Assembly (NCBI GenBank): GCA_012931725.1
Contig: CM022955.1
Coordinates: forward strand, 12,878,137 to 12,942,136
DNA from: Litsea cubeba
Taxonomy: Eukaryota > Streptophyta > Magnoliopsida > Laurales > Lauraceae
Reading direction: 5' to 3'
DNA length: 64,000 nucleotides
In this document: positions 44,548 through 55,067 of the stretch, in pieces
How positions within the stretch are numbered: position 1 is the stretch's first letter
Layout: each line of letters begins with the position of its first letter
The notes under the pieces: model-generated
The model's database searches: none
Told to the model about the DNA's origin: nothing
What the model saw: the letters and a program-made list of their open reading frames with translations, nothing else
Position numbers and translations under genes: made by a program

Positions 44548-47500
44548 ATGGCAGCTTCACTAACCATTACTTTCGACGAAAACAAGCACCAACTCATGCT
44601 TCAACAGAAGCAAACCACGCGCACCTCCAAGCGCCCCATCAGCTGCCGAAGTGTCAACTCCCTCGGCAACTCTCTGAACTCCGGGTCGACCTCGATTCCC
44701 CGGACTATCGTCTTTGGGACGCTGGGACCATTCCCACTTCCCGAAGAACAAACTGCTCCCTCCAAGAAGCAGAAACTCGCCTACTCAATGTGTCACTACC
44801 ATGACACCAAAGGCGAGCACCAGAAGGCCTGAAGCCCGTGGCAGCCCCACGAAGCCTCAACCTGCAAACAACCAGGTCTACTCCAAGACTTGGTCCCCAA
44901 AACCTTCACCAAAACAGAGAAGGTCCCAAACATCCACTAAGCCAGCATTCCTGGCCCCACTCATGGAGAACCAGTTCTATCCTCTTGCTTACATGAAAGA
45001 GGAGAGACCCATCTCAACCTGACTTCCAAGTCATCCCAGCATGAGCCGGCTTGTTCCTACAAGCCCAAAATCAAGTCATGCATCACAAGGCCTCTACAAG
45101 CATCTGCTAAGGCCTACAAACCTGCAGTTCGACCCTTCATATCTACAGGGGCCGAACTTCAAAAATTCAAAGCTTCGCTGCAACTGGCAAAGGATAGGGT
45201 TCGCATCCTATCCTTGCCCAGCTACAAAGAAGACAGGCTCGGCTGCTGCGCCCGAGGGAGCACATCCTTCATTGTCAAAGCCCAGTCAGAGCTGACCGAA
45301 GCTCAAATTGCTCGTCGTATACGCCGCCGCGCGTCGTATAGACAAAAGAGACTAGAGAAGCAAAGGACCCAGCCTCCCACACTTCAAGTCTCTCCCAAAT
45401 GGGTCGAAAAAGAAAGACCCAACCAAGTTGCTGCCGTCCATATGGTTGGAAAAACCAGAAGGCGCCAAAAATCAGCAACAAAAATCCATGTCCGACGTCC
45501 AATGACCCGCAGCGTCTCAAGGACAAGAAGACATTCAGAAGAATCCCCTGCTCCTTCAAGCAAAGGACAGCAGAGTGATCCTTCCTCAAGCTCCTCTTCA
45601 AAAAGAATGAGCCCCAGCTCAGTCACCAGGACAGTTTCTTCGTTCGAATCACGAAGGATGAATGTCTTGGCTACAAATTCTGAGCCACCACCCCCGCAAT
45701 CCACCTCCATAAGATGCGATCACCCGCATCCAGCAGTTGGAACAGGGCCAGCAGAGGATTGAAACTCTGATGGAAAACCTTCTCCTCGCCTTCCAAAATC
45801 AGGCGAACAATGAACCTCCTCCGAATCATCAAGACGACGAGGTAAATAGAGAAGAAAATGAGTCACGCGCCCTTACCAAAAAGGACGTAGACGGTATCCT
45901 CGCCAAAGCAAAAGAAGAGGATATACTCAAGGAGCATGGGATCAAGCCACCATATCCCTTATGGATGGACTCGGTCCCGTTCCCCACCAAATTCAAGCAT
46001 CCTACTCTCCAAACATATACGGGGAAAGGATCAGCCAGACAGCACGTCATCCACTTCAAGATCCTGACGGGAGCTATCGCGGATCAAGATGCACTCAAGA
46101 TCCGCCTCTTTGCAAGTACCCTAAAAGGTACGGCCTTCGATTGGTACTCCACTCTGCCGGAGGACTCAATCCAAAACTGGGCCATGCTAGAGACACGCTT
46201 CCTGACTCACTTCAAAGGTGAAGATCACCCCGCTACTATGGCTCAGCTGTGCAGCCTAAAACAGGGGGAGAATGAATCAACATATGACTTCATTCACAAG
46301 TGGAAAGCAATGGCATACAAATGCTCTGATGTATTGCCACAGGCGTCGCTAGTCGACATCTGCCGAAACAACATGAGAGCCAGAATCCGCTCCATGATCA
46401 TCGGCAACAAATCAAAAAAACCTGGGAGAACTCCTAGAAGCTTCCATGGAAGCTGAAACGGTGATTAAAGACCTCAACAGTCAGAAATCATCAAGAAAAG
46501 AGCCAACCGCCATTGCAACCTCTAAACCAAAGAAGAAAGAGGTCCTCAATGTGCAGACCAAGTCAGCTCCTCAGCCACCAAAGAAAGCTGAAAACAAAGC
46601 TGCTGGTAAGAGACCTGAACTCTCTGATGCCTTCAAAGAACGAGTAGAGAAGAAATACCCGTTTGATGAAGATGTTGATGAAATCTTCGGGGCTCTTGTG
46701 GCAAACGGCAAGCTCACCTTGCCTGAACCAAAAAGACCGGGTGATGTTGGCAAAACCAACGATCCTCGGTACTGTCCATACCACCAGATGATCTCGCATC
46801 CTCTCAATCAATGCTTCGTTGTGAGAGAGAAAATAAATGAGATGTGGAAAAACGGAGTCATCACCTTTGACAAAAACTATGGGTCTGCCTCCGTCAACAT
46901 GGTGACATGTGGACAAACATCAAGATCACCGAAGAAGAAGATCACTACTTCCTTCAAGGTGATAAACTCAATCGAAGCGTCCGAGGAACTGGTTCCTTAC
47001 CCGACACCAGACGGACAACCGATATGGGTACATCCCGATCTCCTGGAAGATGAAAATTGGGAGGTCGTGAAAATAAAGCCTACAGCTCAACAGCGAAGGC
47101 AGGCTAGGAAACATCTCCTCAAGCTCAAACGGCAAGAGAAGACCCAGCCAAAACTAGAGGTCAAAGAAAAGGCAGAGGCTTCCTCTACCGCTTCACTGGA
47201 GGTAACAAAAACATCCCTTCCAGAGACTTCAAAGGGGGTAAGGAAATTCACTCTCAGTGATTTCATGCCACCTCAATTCAAAGAAGCCATGCAGGAGGCA
47301 TCATACTCTTGTAATTCAGTAGTTGGATTCTCCATTGATGGATACGAGTCTAGCGACACCGATGATGGATTCGAATCCAACTACACAGATGAGTGGGACG
47401 AGTCCCTTGAAACAGGAGAATATCTCTCCGATGAAGAATGGGTTCCTGAGTCTCATCTTATGCCAGTAATCTGGTATAACCCCCTACAGCCACAAGGATC

Positions 47501-48161
47501 CTGGTCTGATGATGAAGAAGACCAAGAAGCTGTACAAGAAAATGCTGCTGAACCAGCACCTCTCATTACTCCAGTGGAAATCAACAATGTTGAGCCACAA
47601 AGAGATGATGAAGAAGAAGATCCGGCTCCCATGCCTGATCTTGAAGAATATGCAAGGATCTTGCAGCGACTCGCTCTAGAACAAGAGCAAGAACGCGTCA
47701 ACGAGCCTCCTCGCAATCCAGAGCCTGAAGTCCCTGAAGACCATCAGGTACATCCTCCCTTAACTCCTGAAAATGGAGAAAATTGCTGGATAGACGATCC
47801 TCTCACATCCGAGGATGAGTCTGACTCCGATCAGGCAACGTCTCCCGTCAGAGCTTCCTGTAATGTGATAATTCGGGATTATAGCTCTTCCGAAGCATCG
47901 TCTGATGAGAGCACTTACACTCCGGCGACGCCTAGCAATATATCTTCTGGAGCCACCTCGTCTCACGTGACTTTCACTGAGATGACACCCTCTCAGGTTT
48001 CTTCTCCTGAGACTGTGACTTCAAAGTTCACACCCTTCCTGACTGAAGAATTCCCAGCCATTGATGCTTGGGACGATGAATTAGTCAACGAAGAAGAAAG
48101 ATTGCTGGATGCTGTTCAGGACTTGTTCCCGGGAAAATGCTCCATGCAACACAATCACTGA
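44548..48161 (+). pseudogene. gag: gag region of Tat element, frameshifted
   Basis: ATG 44548 opens MAASLTITFDENKH, a start I regard as typical of this lineage. Coding sequence then moves through several frames: N-terminal basic/Ser-rich part 44548-45710; capsid domain 45713-46456 (LEQGQQRIETLMENLL, TLKGTAFDWYSTLPEDSI, QLCSLKQGENESTYDFI). A 7-A run at 46414-46420 is the likely site of a 1-bp insertion, since the frame resumes at about 46446. The next frame (46446-48161) carries a knuckle variant C-x2-H-x4-H-x4-C (CPYHQMISHPLNQC, about 46773) and a very acidic, Ser/Pro-rich C-terminal region. The encoded protein would package the element RNA. This copy cannot make it in one piece. Confidence 0.85.
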
Positions 48162-49213
48162 GGATGGTAACTCTGCTGCTGATGCATCCTCAGCAAATGA
48201 AAAACGACAGCCTCTTGATCCTGAAGACAATTCTTCCAAACGAAGACCCTTCTCAAGAAGCTCTCGAAGTTGGTAGAGGCACCCGCTCTGGCCGGGACTA
48301 CCACAAAAATTACAACCAATCTTCCTTTACATATGTAAATCCTTCGGGAAAAGATGTTGTAAGCGCCCCTAGTGGCAACAATGATGAACATGCAGGCCCT
48401 AAGGAGGCTTTCAAGTATGACTTGATTGAACACTTCAAGCACATACCTGCACGTCTGCACATCCTAGATTTGTTGCGAATGTCTCCGCACACTCGTGATA
48501 ATCTCATTTCGGAATTACAAAAGCTGAATGAGGATGTCGACAAACATGCCCCGCAAGTCCTCCAAATTGAAATGGATTACCGGGTCAAAAACTCAGAAGC
48601 CTCCTCAAAGGGAGAAAAGAAGAAAACTGAGGGATCATGCATTGAATGCCTCTCGGTTAAAAAAGCAGCCAGTGCAACCATCGCCTTCACAAAGGATGAC
48701 CTCCTACTTGGCGAAACCAGGCATAACCGACCCCTGTACTTCACAGGGTATATCAAGGAAATGCCTATGCATAGAGTTCAGATCGACCCAGGTTCTGCAC
48801 TCAACCTCATCTCCACATCGGCTCTTGAAGAGTTGGGCATCCCACCCAGCAAACTGAGCCACACATCTGTATCTATCTTTGGATACGATGGGAGTACTCA
48901 AAGGCCTATCGGCAAAATCAGGTTCAAATTGCAGATAGGTGATCTTATCTCTGAGGTCACAGTGTATGCAATAAAGACCCCTTCATGCTACAACATCCTT
49001 CTCGGACGCCCTTGGATCCATGAGAATGGTGTTGTCCCTTCAACTCTACATCAATGCATCAAGTTTGTTGGCGACGACGGCATGATACATCGAGTCTTTG
49101 CGGACAGAAAACCCTTCAAAGGTAAAGAAATCCACTTCGCAGACTCACAGATGTATGAAGGTGAAAAAGAAGAAGAGGAGAAGCATACAGCATCCTTTGC
49201 CGAAAATCTCTAG
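48137..49213 (+). pseudogene. protease region of Tat element
   Basis: Third frame of the polyprotein. The aspartic protease domain lies at about 48690-49080: VQIDPGSALNLIS (active site DPGS instead of D-S/T-G), SIFGYDGSTQ (flap), NILLGRPWIH (substrate-pocket strand). It ends at TAG 49211-49213; coding-like sequence goes on in the same frame to about 49370 and then shifts. Both retroelements in the window use DPGS. Confidence 0.85.
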
Positions 49214-49389
49214 AAAGATAAAGGCAAAGCTCCTCAACAATCACCGGAAGAAAACAAACCATCCGGTAAATCTGAAGAGAGCATGCAAACTCCCTTCATC
49301 ATCTCCCTCAAATCTTCAAAGCCTTTGGTCATCACAACTAAAGTGAAGAAGGCAAAACAAAAGCCTGGGGCAAATTTGTTGTCTCTTTC

Positions 49390-51684
49390 GTGTCTATCAT
49401 GCAAGACACGGACTCGGATTCAGAGCCAGAAGACGACACATCGTCAAGCCAAGCTGACACTCAGCAAGTTCGGCCTGCTCTTACTCCAATGGAGACAACT
49501 TCTGACATAGAAGATCCTACGTCAGCTTCCTTCGTTGTTCCAGCAACTTCAGCAAAGGAAAAACCGATCTTCTTCCATAGATCGGATGCTTCTTCATCAA
49601 ACTCCATGCTTGAACCTTTCCAAAATAAAGGTACGCCTCAACTATCCTTATACAGTTCTGTGGCACAAGCTATTATGAAGAAAATGGGCTATGACGCTCA
49701 AAACCCAGTCGGTTTGGGAGAAGGACGCGGTATTCTCACGCCATTGGGGCCCGTCTTGACCAAAAGCCAGCTGGAAGATTGGAGACTCTACGGCTATGTA
49801 GAAAAGTCTTCACACGGGTTAGGGTATGATCCTGACACTCCCTTGAGACAGTTGACACAAAGGCTTAAAAGTCAATATACTGACCAAGCCTCAACATCTC
49901 AAGTCCATGAAGACATCGATCTCCCTGGATATCTCTTTGATGAGTCACCTGACAAAGATCCAGGAAGCTCATCCAATTGGCACGATTTCTCCGAAAATGA
50001 AGAGGAGTTGTCCGATGGCACAGACGTGTGGACTTCTGACCCAGAAGAACCCTCATCTCCAAAAGAAGTAGCCTACTTCGACTCGGTTTCAACAGGCGAT
50101 TGGGATCATCTCATAGCAAGCCTTGGGAAAATTACCGATCAAGAAGACCCGTGGAAAGGAACAAAACCTTGGTCTGGAAATGCCCTTGAAACCCCAGAAG
50201 GTTTCGTTGAGCTGGAAGCCTCCGAAAATATTGTGGAGGAACCACCTTTGAACCTTCCAACAGAAGATCCTGTTCAAAAGATAGACTTGGGAACACCAGA
50301 TAACCCACGTCCTGTATTCATAAGCAAGAATATAAAGGATGATGAGTTACCCGAGTATATCGCTTTTCTTCGTGAGTTCGTTGATTGCTTTGCATGGTCT
50401 TACGCTGAAATGCCAGGCTTAGACCCCAAAATAGCAGTTCACAAACTCAATCTTCAAGAAGACATCAAGCCTGTCAAGCAAGGCCAAAGAAGATTCCGTC
50501 CAGATGTGATGGATAAAATTGAACAAGAAGTTCAAAAACTCAAAAGCATCGGCTTCATCCGTGAGGAACAACATCCTGAATGGTTGGCCAACATTGTCCC
50601 CGTGACAAAGAAAAATGGGCAGATCAGGGTCTGTATTGACTATAGAGACCTGAATGGCGCATGCCCAAAAGATGAATTTCCGCTCCCCATACCAGAGGTA
50701 ATGATTGATAATACCTGTGGATTCGAGCGAATGACATTCATGGATGGTTTCTCTGGCTACAATCAGATAAAGATGCATCCTGAGGATGAAAAACATACAT
50801 CCTTTCGAACCCCATTTGGCGTGTATTGCTACACTGTCATGCCATTTGGTCTGAAGAATGCTGGTGCTACATATCAGAGGGCTATGATGAAAATATTCCA
50901 AGATATGCAGCACAAGACGGTTGAATGTTACGTTGATGACCTCGCCGTCAAAAGCAAAAGAAAAGAAGATCATCTCGAAAACCTTCGAGAAGTCTTCCTC
51001 CGGCTTCGCAAACACAAACTGCGAATGAATCCATTGAAATGCTTCTTCGGCGTCTCGTCGGGTAAGTTCCTCGGATTCTTAGTTCGGAAAGCTGGAATAG
51101 AGCTTGACCCCATAAAAGTCAAAGCCATTCTAGAAATGCCCTCTCCAAGAACCTTGAGAGAACTCAAAGGGCTTCAAGGGAGATTGGCCTACATCAGACG
51201 GTTCATCTCCAATCTTTCGGGGAAATGCCGTCCATTCTCCCGGTTGATGAAAAAAGGTGTAAACTTTGTCTGGGATGCTGACTGTGAAGCTGCTTTCCAA
51301 GACATCAAGTCATACCTGACAAAACCTCCAGTGTTAGCTGCTCCTACCACTGGAAAACCATTCATCTTGTACACAAGAGCCCTTGATCACTCTTTGGGAG
51401 CTCTGCTTGCGCAAGAAAATGATCAAAGAAAAGAAGCTGCTCTATATTACCTCAGCTGCATGCTAGTAGGTGCAGAGCATCGCTACTCTCCAGTCGAAAA
51501 AGAATGTCTTGCAGTGATGTTCGCCGTACAAAAGCTGCGTCACTACTTGCTTTCCAACACAGTCTACCTGGTCTCGAGGGTCAACCTCTTGAAGGTCCTT
51601 GTCACAAAGGCAGGTTCTCTCAATGCTCGACTGGCAAAATGGTCCATCCTTCTGTCACAATTTGATATTAGGTATGTACCATAA
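49390..51684 (+). pseudogene. pol: G-patch-like motif, reverse transcriptase and first RNase H of Tat element
   Basis: Acidic linker, then IMKKMGYDAQNPVGLGEGRG (about 49675-49735), a G-patch-like motif as found after the protease in some retroviruses. RT spans about 50480-51100 with FMDGFSGYNQIKM and YVDDLAVKS (YVDD at 50929-50940). The first RNase H (about 51350-51720) lacks the usual catalytic acids (TRALDHSLGALL), as is normal in Tat elements, where it serves as a tether. TAA 51682-51684 interrupts the frame, which continues unchanged after it. Confidence 0.9.
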
Positions 51685-52371
51685 AAAGCAATCAAAGGGC
51701 AAGCTCTAGCAGACTTCCTCGCAGAGCATCCATTGCCTAAAGATTCTCCACTCAGAGATGATCTCCCAGACGAACCAGTCTACAATGTGGAGACTTTCTC
51801 ACAAAGTGCCTCCTGGGACATGTACTTTGACGGTGCAACCAGGACAAATGAAAAAAGACAGCTGATCTCGGGAGTTGGCATCCTCTTTGTTAGCCCCGAC
51901 AAATACATGATTCCACACGCTTTCTCGCTACTGGAACCATGCACAAACAATGCAGCTGAATATCAAGCTCTGATCTTAGGATTGGAACTCGCCATCGAAT
52001 CCGGTATCACCATGCTGGAAGTCTTTGGAGACTCTCAACTGATCGTCAACCAGATGAATCAGAAATTTGAAGTCAGGAAGCCAGATTTGTTGCCCTACTA
52101 CAACAAGGCACAGTCACTTCTGCAAAAGTTTGACATCTGTCACATCACCCACATTCGTAGAGGTGAAAACATACGTGCGGATGCCCTAGCCGGACTTGCC
52201 GCATCCATGGCAATCCAGGAAGGGGAAAACATGCAAGTCACAGTGTGCGAAAGAAGAATCCTTCCTCCTCTTAACACACACCAAGCAGTTGCTGAATGCC
52301 ACCAAGTGGTCGGAAGTCGGATTTCAATCCTTCAAACTTCAATTTGGCGACTGGAGGGATCCGTTCATTGA
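51685..52371 (+). pseudogene. second RNase H domain of Tat element
   Basis: The additional RNase H that defines the Tat group. All four catalytic acids are in place: MYFDGA (Asp at 51829-51831), NNAAEYQAL, VFGDSQLI, RADALAGL. It degrades the RNA strand of RNA-DNA hybrids. Around 52280-52320 the coding sequence changes frame; the tail of this frame to 52371 is out of register. Confidence 0.88.
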
Positions 52372-53607
52372 TTACATTATGTTCGGAATCCTACCTGAAG
52401 ATCCAAAAGAACGGGTAAGCATCCAAAGGCGAACCCCAAGCTTCCATTTGGATATTCCTTCAAAAATCCTTTACAGGAAATCCTTCAACGGAGTACTTCT
52501 ACGCTGCTTGTCACAACAAGAGGCTGAAGAAACACTCAAAGAAGTTCATGCTGGTCTTTGTGGAGCTCATCAGGCTGGACCTAAGCTCTATGATCAGATA
52601 AAAAGGTTAGGATATTACTGGCCTACCATGGTAGCTGACGCAATGCAATTTGCTAAGCGCTGCCAACAATGCCAAGTTCATGGAGATTACATTCACATGC
52701 CTCCAGAATGGCTGCATCCTACAGCGATCTCATGGCCTTTCGAAGCCTGGGGTATGGACATTATAGGTCCTATTGCCCCCCCTTCAAGCAAAGGTCATCG
52801 CTTCATCTTCGCCGCTACGGATTACTTCTCCAAGTGGTCAGAAGCATTTGCGTTTAACGAAATGAAGACCTCATCAGTCCTTCAGTTCCTGCGCACCAAC
52901 ACCATTTGTCGTTTCGGCATACCCAAAAGATTCGTCCATGATAACGGACCACAGTTCCTGGATCATCGATTCTACAGGTTCTGCGACAAATACAAAATCC
53001 AAAGCTGTCCTTCGACTCCATACAATCCGGCAGCAAACGGGTTAGCAGAAGCTTTCAACAAGACACTCTGCAAAATCCTCAAAAAAATGGTCTCTAATCA
53101 CAAAAGAGACTGGAGCGACAAAATGTCTGAAGCTTTGTGGGCCTATCGAACCACCGTTCGAGGACCAACCCATAGCACACCATTCTCCTTGGTCTATGGA
53201 TGCGAAGCTGTCGTGCCCTTGGAAGTACAGATTCCTTCCTTGAGGGTATCCTTGCAAAATGACATGACTCAAGAAAGCAATGTCAAATTGCGGCTCCATG
53301 AGCTGGACAATCTCGATGAGAGACGGCTCGAAGCTCAACAAAGCATTGAACTTTACCAAGCACGCATGGCAGGATCTTTCGATAAAAAGGTCAGGCAACG
53401 CGCCTACAAAAGAATGACTTGGTTCTTGCGGTAAAAAGACCAATGGTCTTCGCTCACAAGTCCAAAGGCAAATTTGAGCCGAAATGGGAGGGACCCTACG
53501 TCATCGACAAAGTTTTCTCCAATGGCGCATACGCACTCCTAAACATGGAAGGTGACAGATGTATGCTGCCCATCAACGGCAAGTTCTTAAAGCGGTACTA
53601 CCCTTGA
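52300..53607 (+). pseudogene. integrase of Tat element
   Basis: Zinc finger H-H-C-C (EVHAGLCGAHQ ... RCQQC, about 52543-52675); D,D,E core with WGMDIIGP, FVHDNGPQF and ANGLAEAFN; C-terminal part with WEGPYVIDKVFSNGAY. A frame change near 53415 separates the core from the C-terminal domain; the last frame ends at TGA after KFLKRYYP (53605-53607). No chromodomain, as expected for Tat. Catalytic residues are all present; only the frame changes break it. Confidence 0.9.
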
Positions 53608-53965
53608 AGACTTACCCAACTGGGTAAGAGCAATGCCTGTATGGCCAAAACCGGTTTCCAGGTACACGCTCGCTAAACCCACCCTTTTTTAGAATTTTCA
53701 TGTCAAATATTGAAATTTCTAGAAATCTAAAACAATGCTTACTTTCATCGTTTCATTGTTCAAAAAAAAAATATATATCCAAGTTTAGGAACCTTTCCCT
53801 AACTTGACCAAAATTTTCAACCCTTGAACCCAAAATTCATGGTTTGAAACAAAATCCGGATTCAGGGATTTCCACCCTAGTCCACCCTGCCTTTTACCGC
53901 CAAAATGGTTTTAGGTCAAAACTTATGACCCTCGTGTCTTTAAACAAAAAAAAAATGGTTTTTCA
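53608..53965. other. 3' non-coding stretch after pol
   Basis: No open frame of note; A-rich, leading into the minisatellite blocks. Confidence 0.5.
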
Positions 53966-53969
53966 AAAA

Positions 53970-54392
53970 CCGCGAGGAAGCGACGCTTAGTCGATACTCG
54001 CACAAATCGGAAGCAAACGAACCACGTTCGACACTTCCAAAATCGCAGGGAAGCGACATTTCGTCGATACTTGCAAAATCCAAAACCGTGGAAACGCAAC
54101 ATTTCAGTTGATATCCACAACCCAAATTTCAAAGGTTCAAAAAAACCTAAAAAACTGTGGAGACGCAACATTTCAGTTGATATCCATAACCCAAAGGTTC
54201 GAGTAAACCACAAATTTCAAAAATCATGGGGAAACGACATCAAGTCAGTACCCGCAAAACTAAAATTTTTGAAAAGCAAGGATGCGACATTCCATCGATA
54301 CTTGCACCTAAATCCGCGAGGATGCGACATTCCATCGATACTTGCAAGAACATTCAGCAGGGAGGCGACTTTTAGTCGATACTTGCATTTTT
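53970..54392. repeat. GCGACATTTCRTCGATACTTGCA repeat block (about eight copies)
   Basis: Degenerate copies at about 53977, 54050, 54090, 54160, 54231, 54281, 54322 and 54362, irregularly spaced 40-75 bp apart and joined by A-rich filler. Core GTCGATACTYGCA. Confidence 0.8.
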
Positions 54393-54403
54393 TTTGAAAA
54401 CCA

Positions 54404-54740
54404 AACCGGCTATAAATGCCACAAACAGGCTATAAATGCCACAAACCGGCTATAAATGCCATCAAAACAGGCTATAAATGCCACAAACCGGCTATCAATG
54501 CCACCAAAACAAAACCGGCTATCAATGCCATAAACAAACAAAAAAAAAAAACTTGGATTTCAAAAAAAAACCGGCTATCAATGCCACCAAAAACCGGCTA
54601 TCAATGCCACCAAAATTGGCTATAGATGCCACAAAAAAAAAAAAACTCGGCTATCAATGCCACTAGAAAAGCTGGCTCTCATGCCAAAATTGGCTTCCAT
54701 GCCACAAACAAAAAACCTGGCTTTCATGCCAAAACAATCA
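54404..54740. repeat. CCGGCTATAAATGCCACAAA minisatellite
   Basis: About fifteen copies of a roughly 19-bp unit (GGCTATAAATGCCAC; later GGCTATCAATGCCAC, GGCTCTCATGCC). The same unit occurs four times in each LTR of this element (CGGCTATAAACGCCAAA), so LTR and internal region share a minisatellite. Confidence 0.88.
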
Positions 54741-54786
54741 CTTGACAAAAGATTTTCACAAAATGACAACCTTTTGATCAAATCCC

Positions 54787-55066
54787 ATTTAGCAATTACT
54801 TTTATCACAAAAAGATTCAAGTGAGCGTAGGGATAACAAAAAAAAGAGCATCCTATTTAGCAATTACTTTATCACAAAAAGATTCAAGTGAGCGTAGGGA
54901 TAACAAAAAAAAAAGAAAGAAAAGAGTACCAAAAAAATACATGTGGTACCAAAAAAAAAGAGAGAGAAAGTGTTCACAAGCACTAAGTACCAAAAAAAAT
55001 ACAAGTGGTACCAAAAAAAAGAAGAGAGAGAAGGATGGTTTCTGTAAAAAAAAAAATATACAGGAG
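54787..55066. repeat. duplicated block and A-rich tract
   Basis: A block of about 61 bp beginning TTAGCAATTACTTT and ending GGATAACAAAA occurs twice (about 54788 and 54849). It is followed by A-runs with repeated GTGGTACCAAAAAAAA and GAAAGTGTTCACAAG phrases. It is the downstream region of the antisense gene. Confidence 0.75.
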
Positions 55067-55067
55067 C

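Noticed and set aside
54404..54740. CRISPR-like array
   Set aside because: Unit and spacing are those of a plant minisatellite with no unique spacers, and the DNA is clearly eukaryotic.
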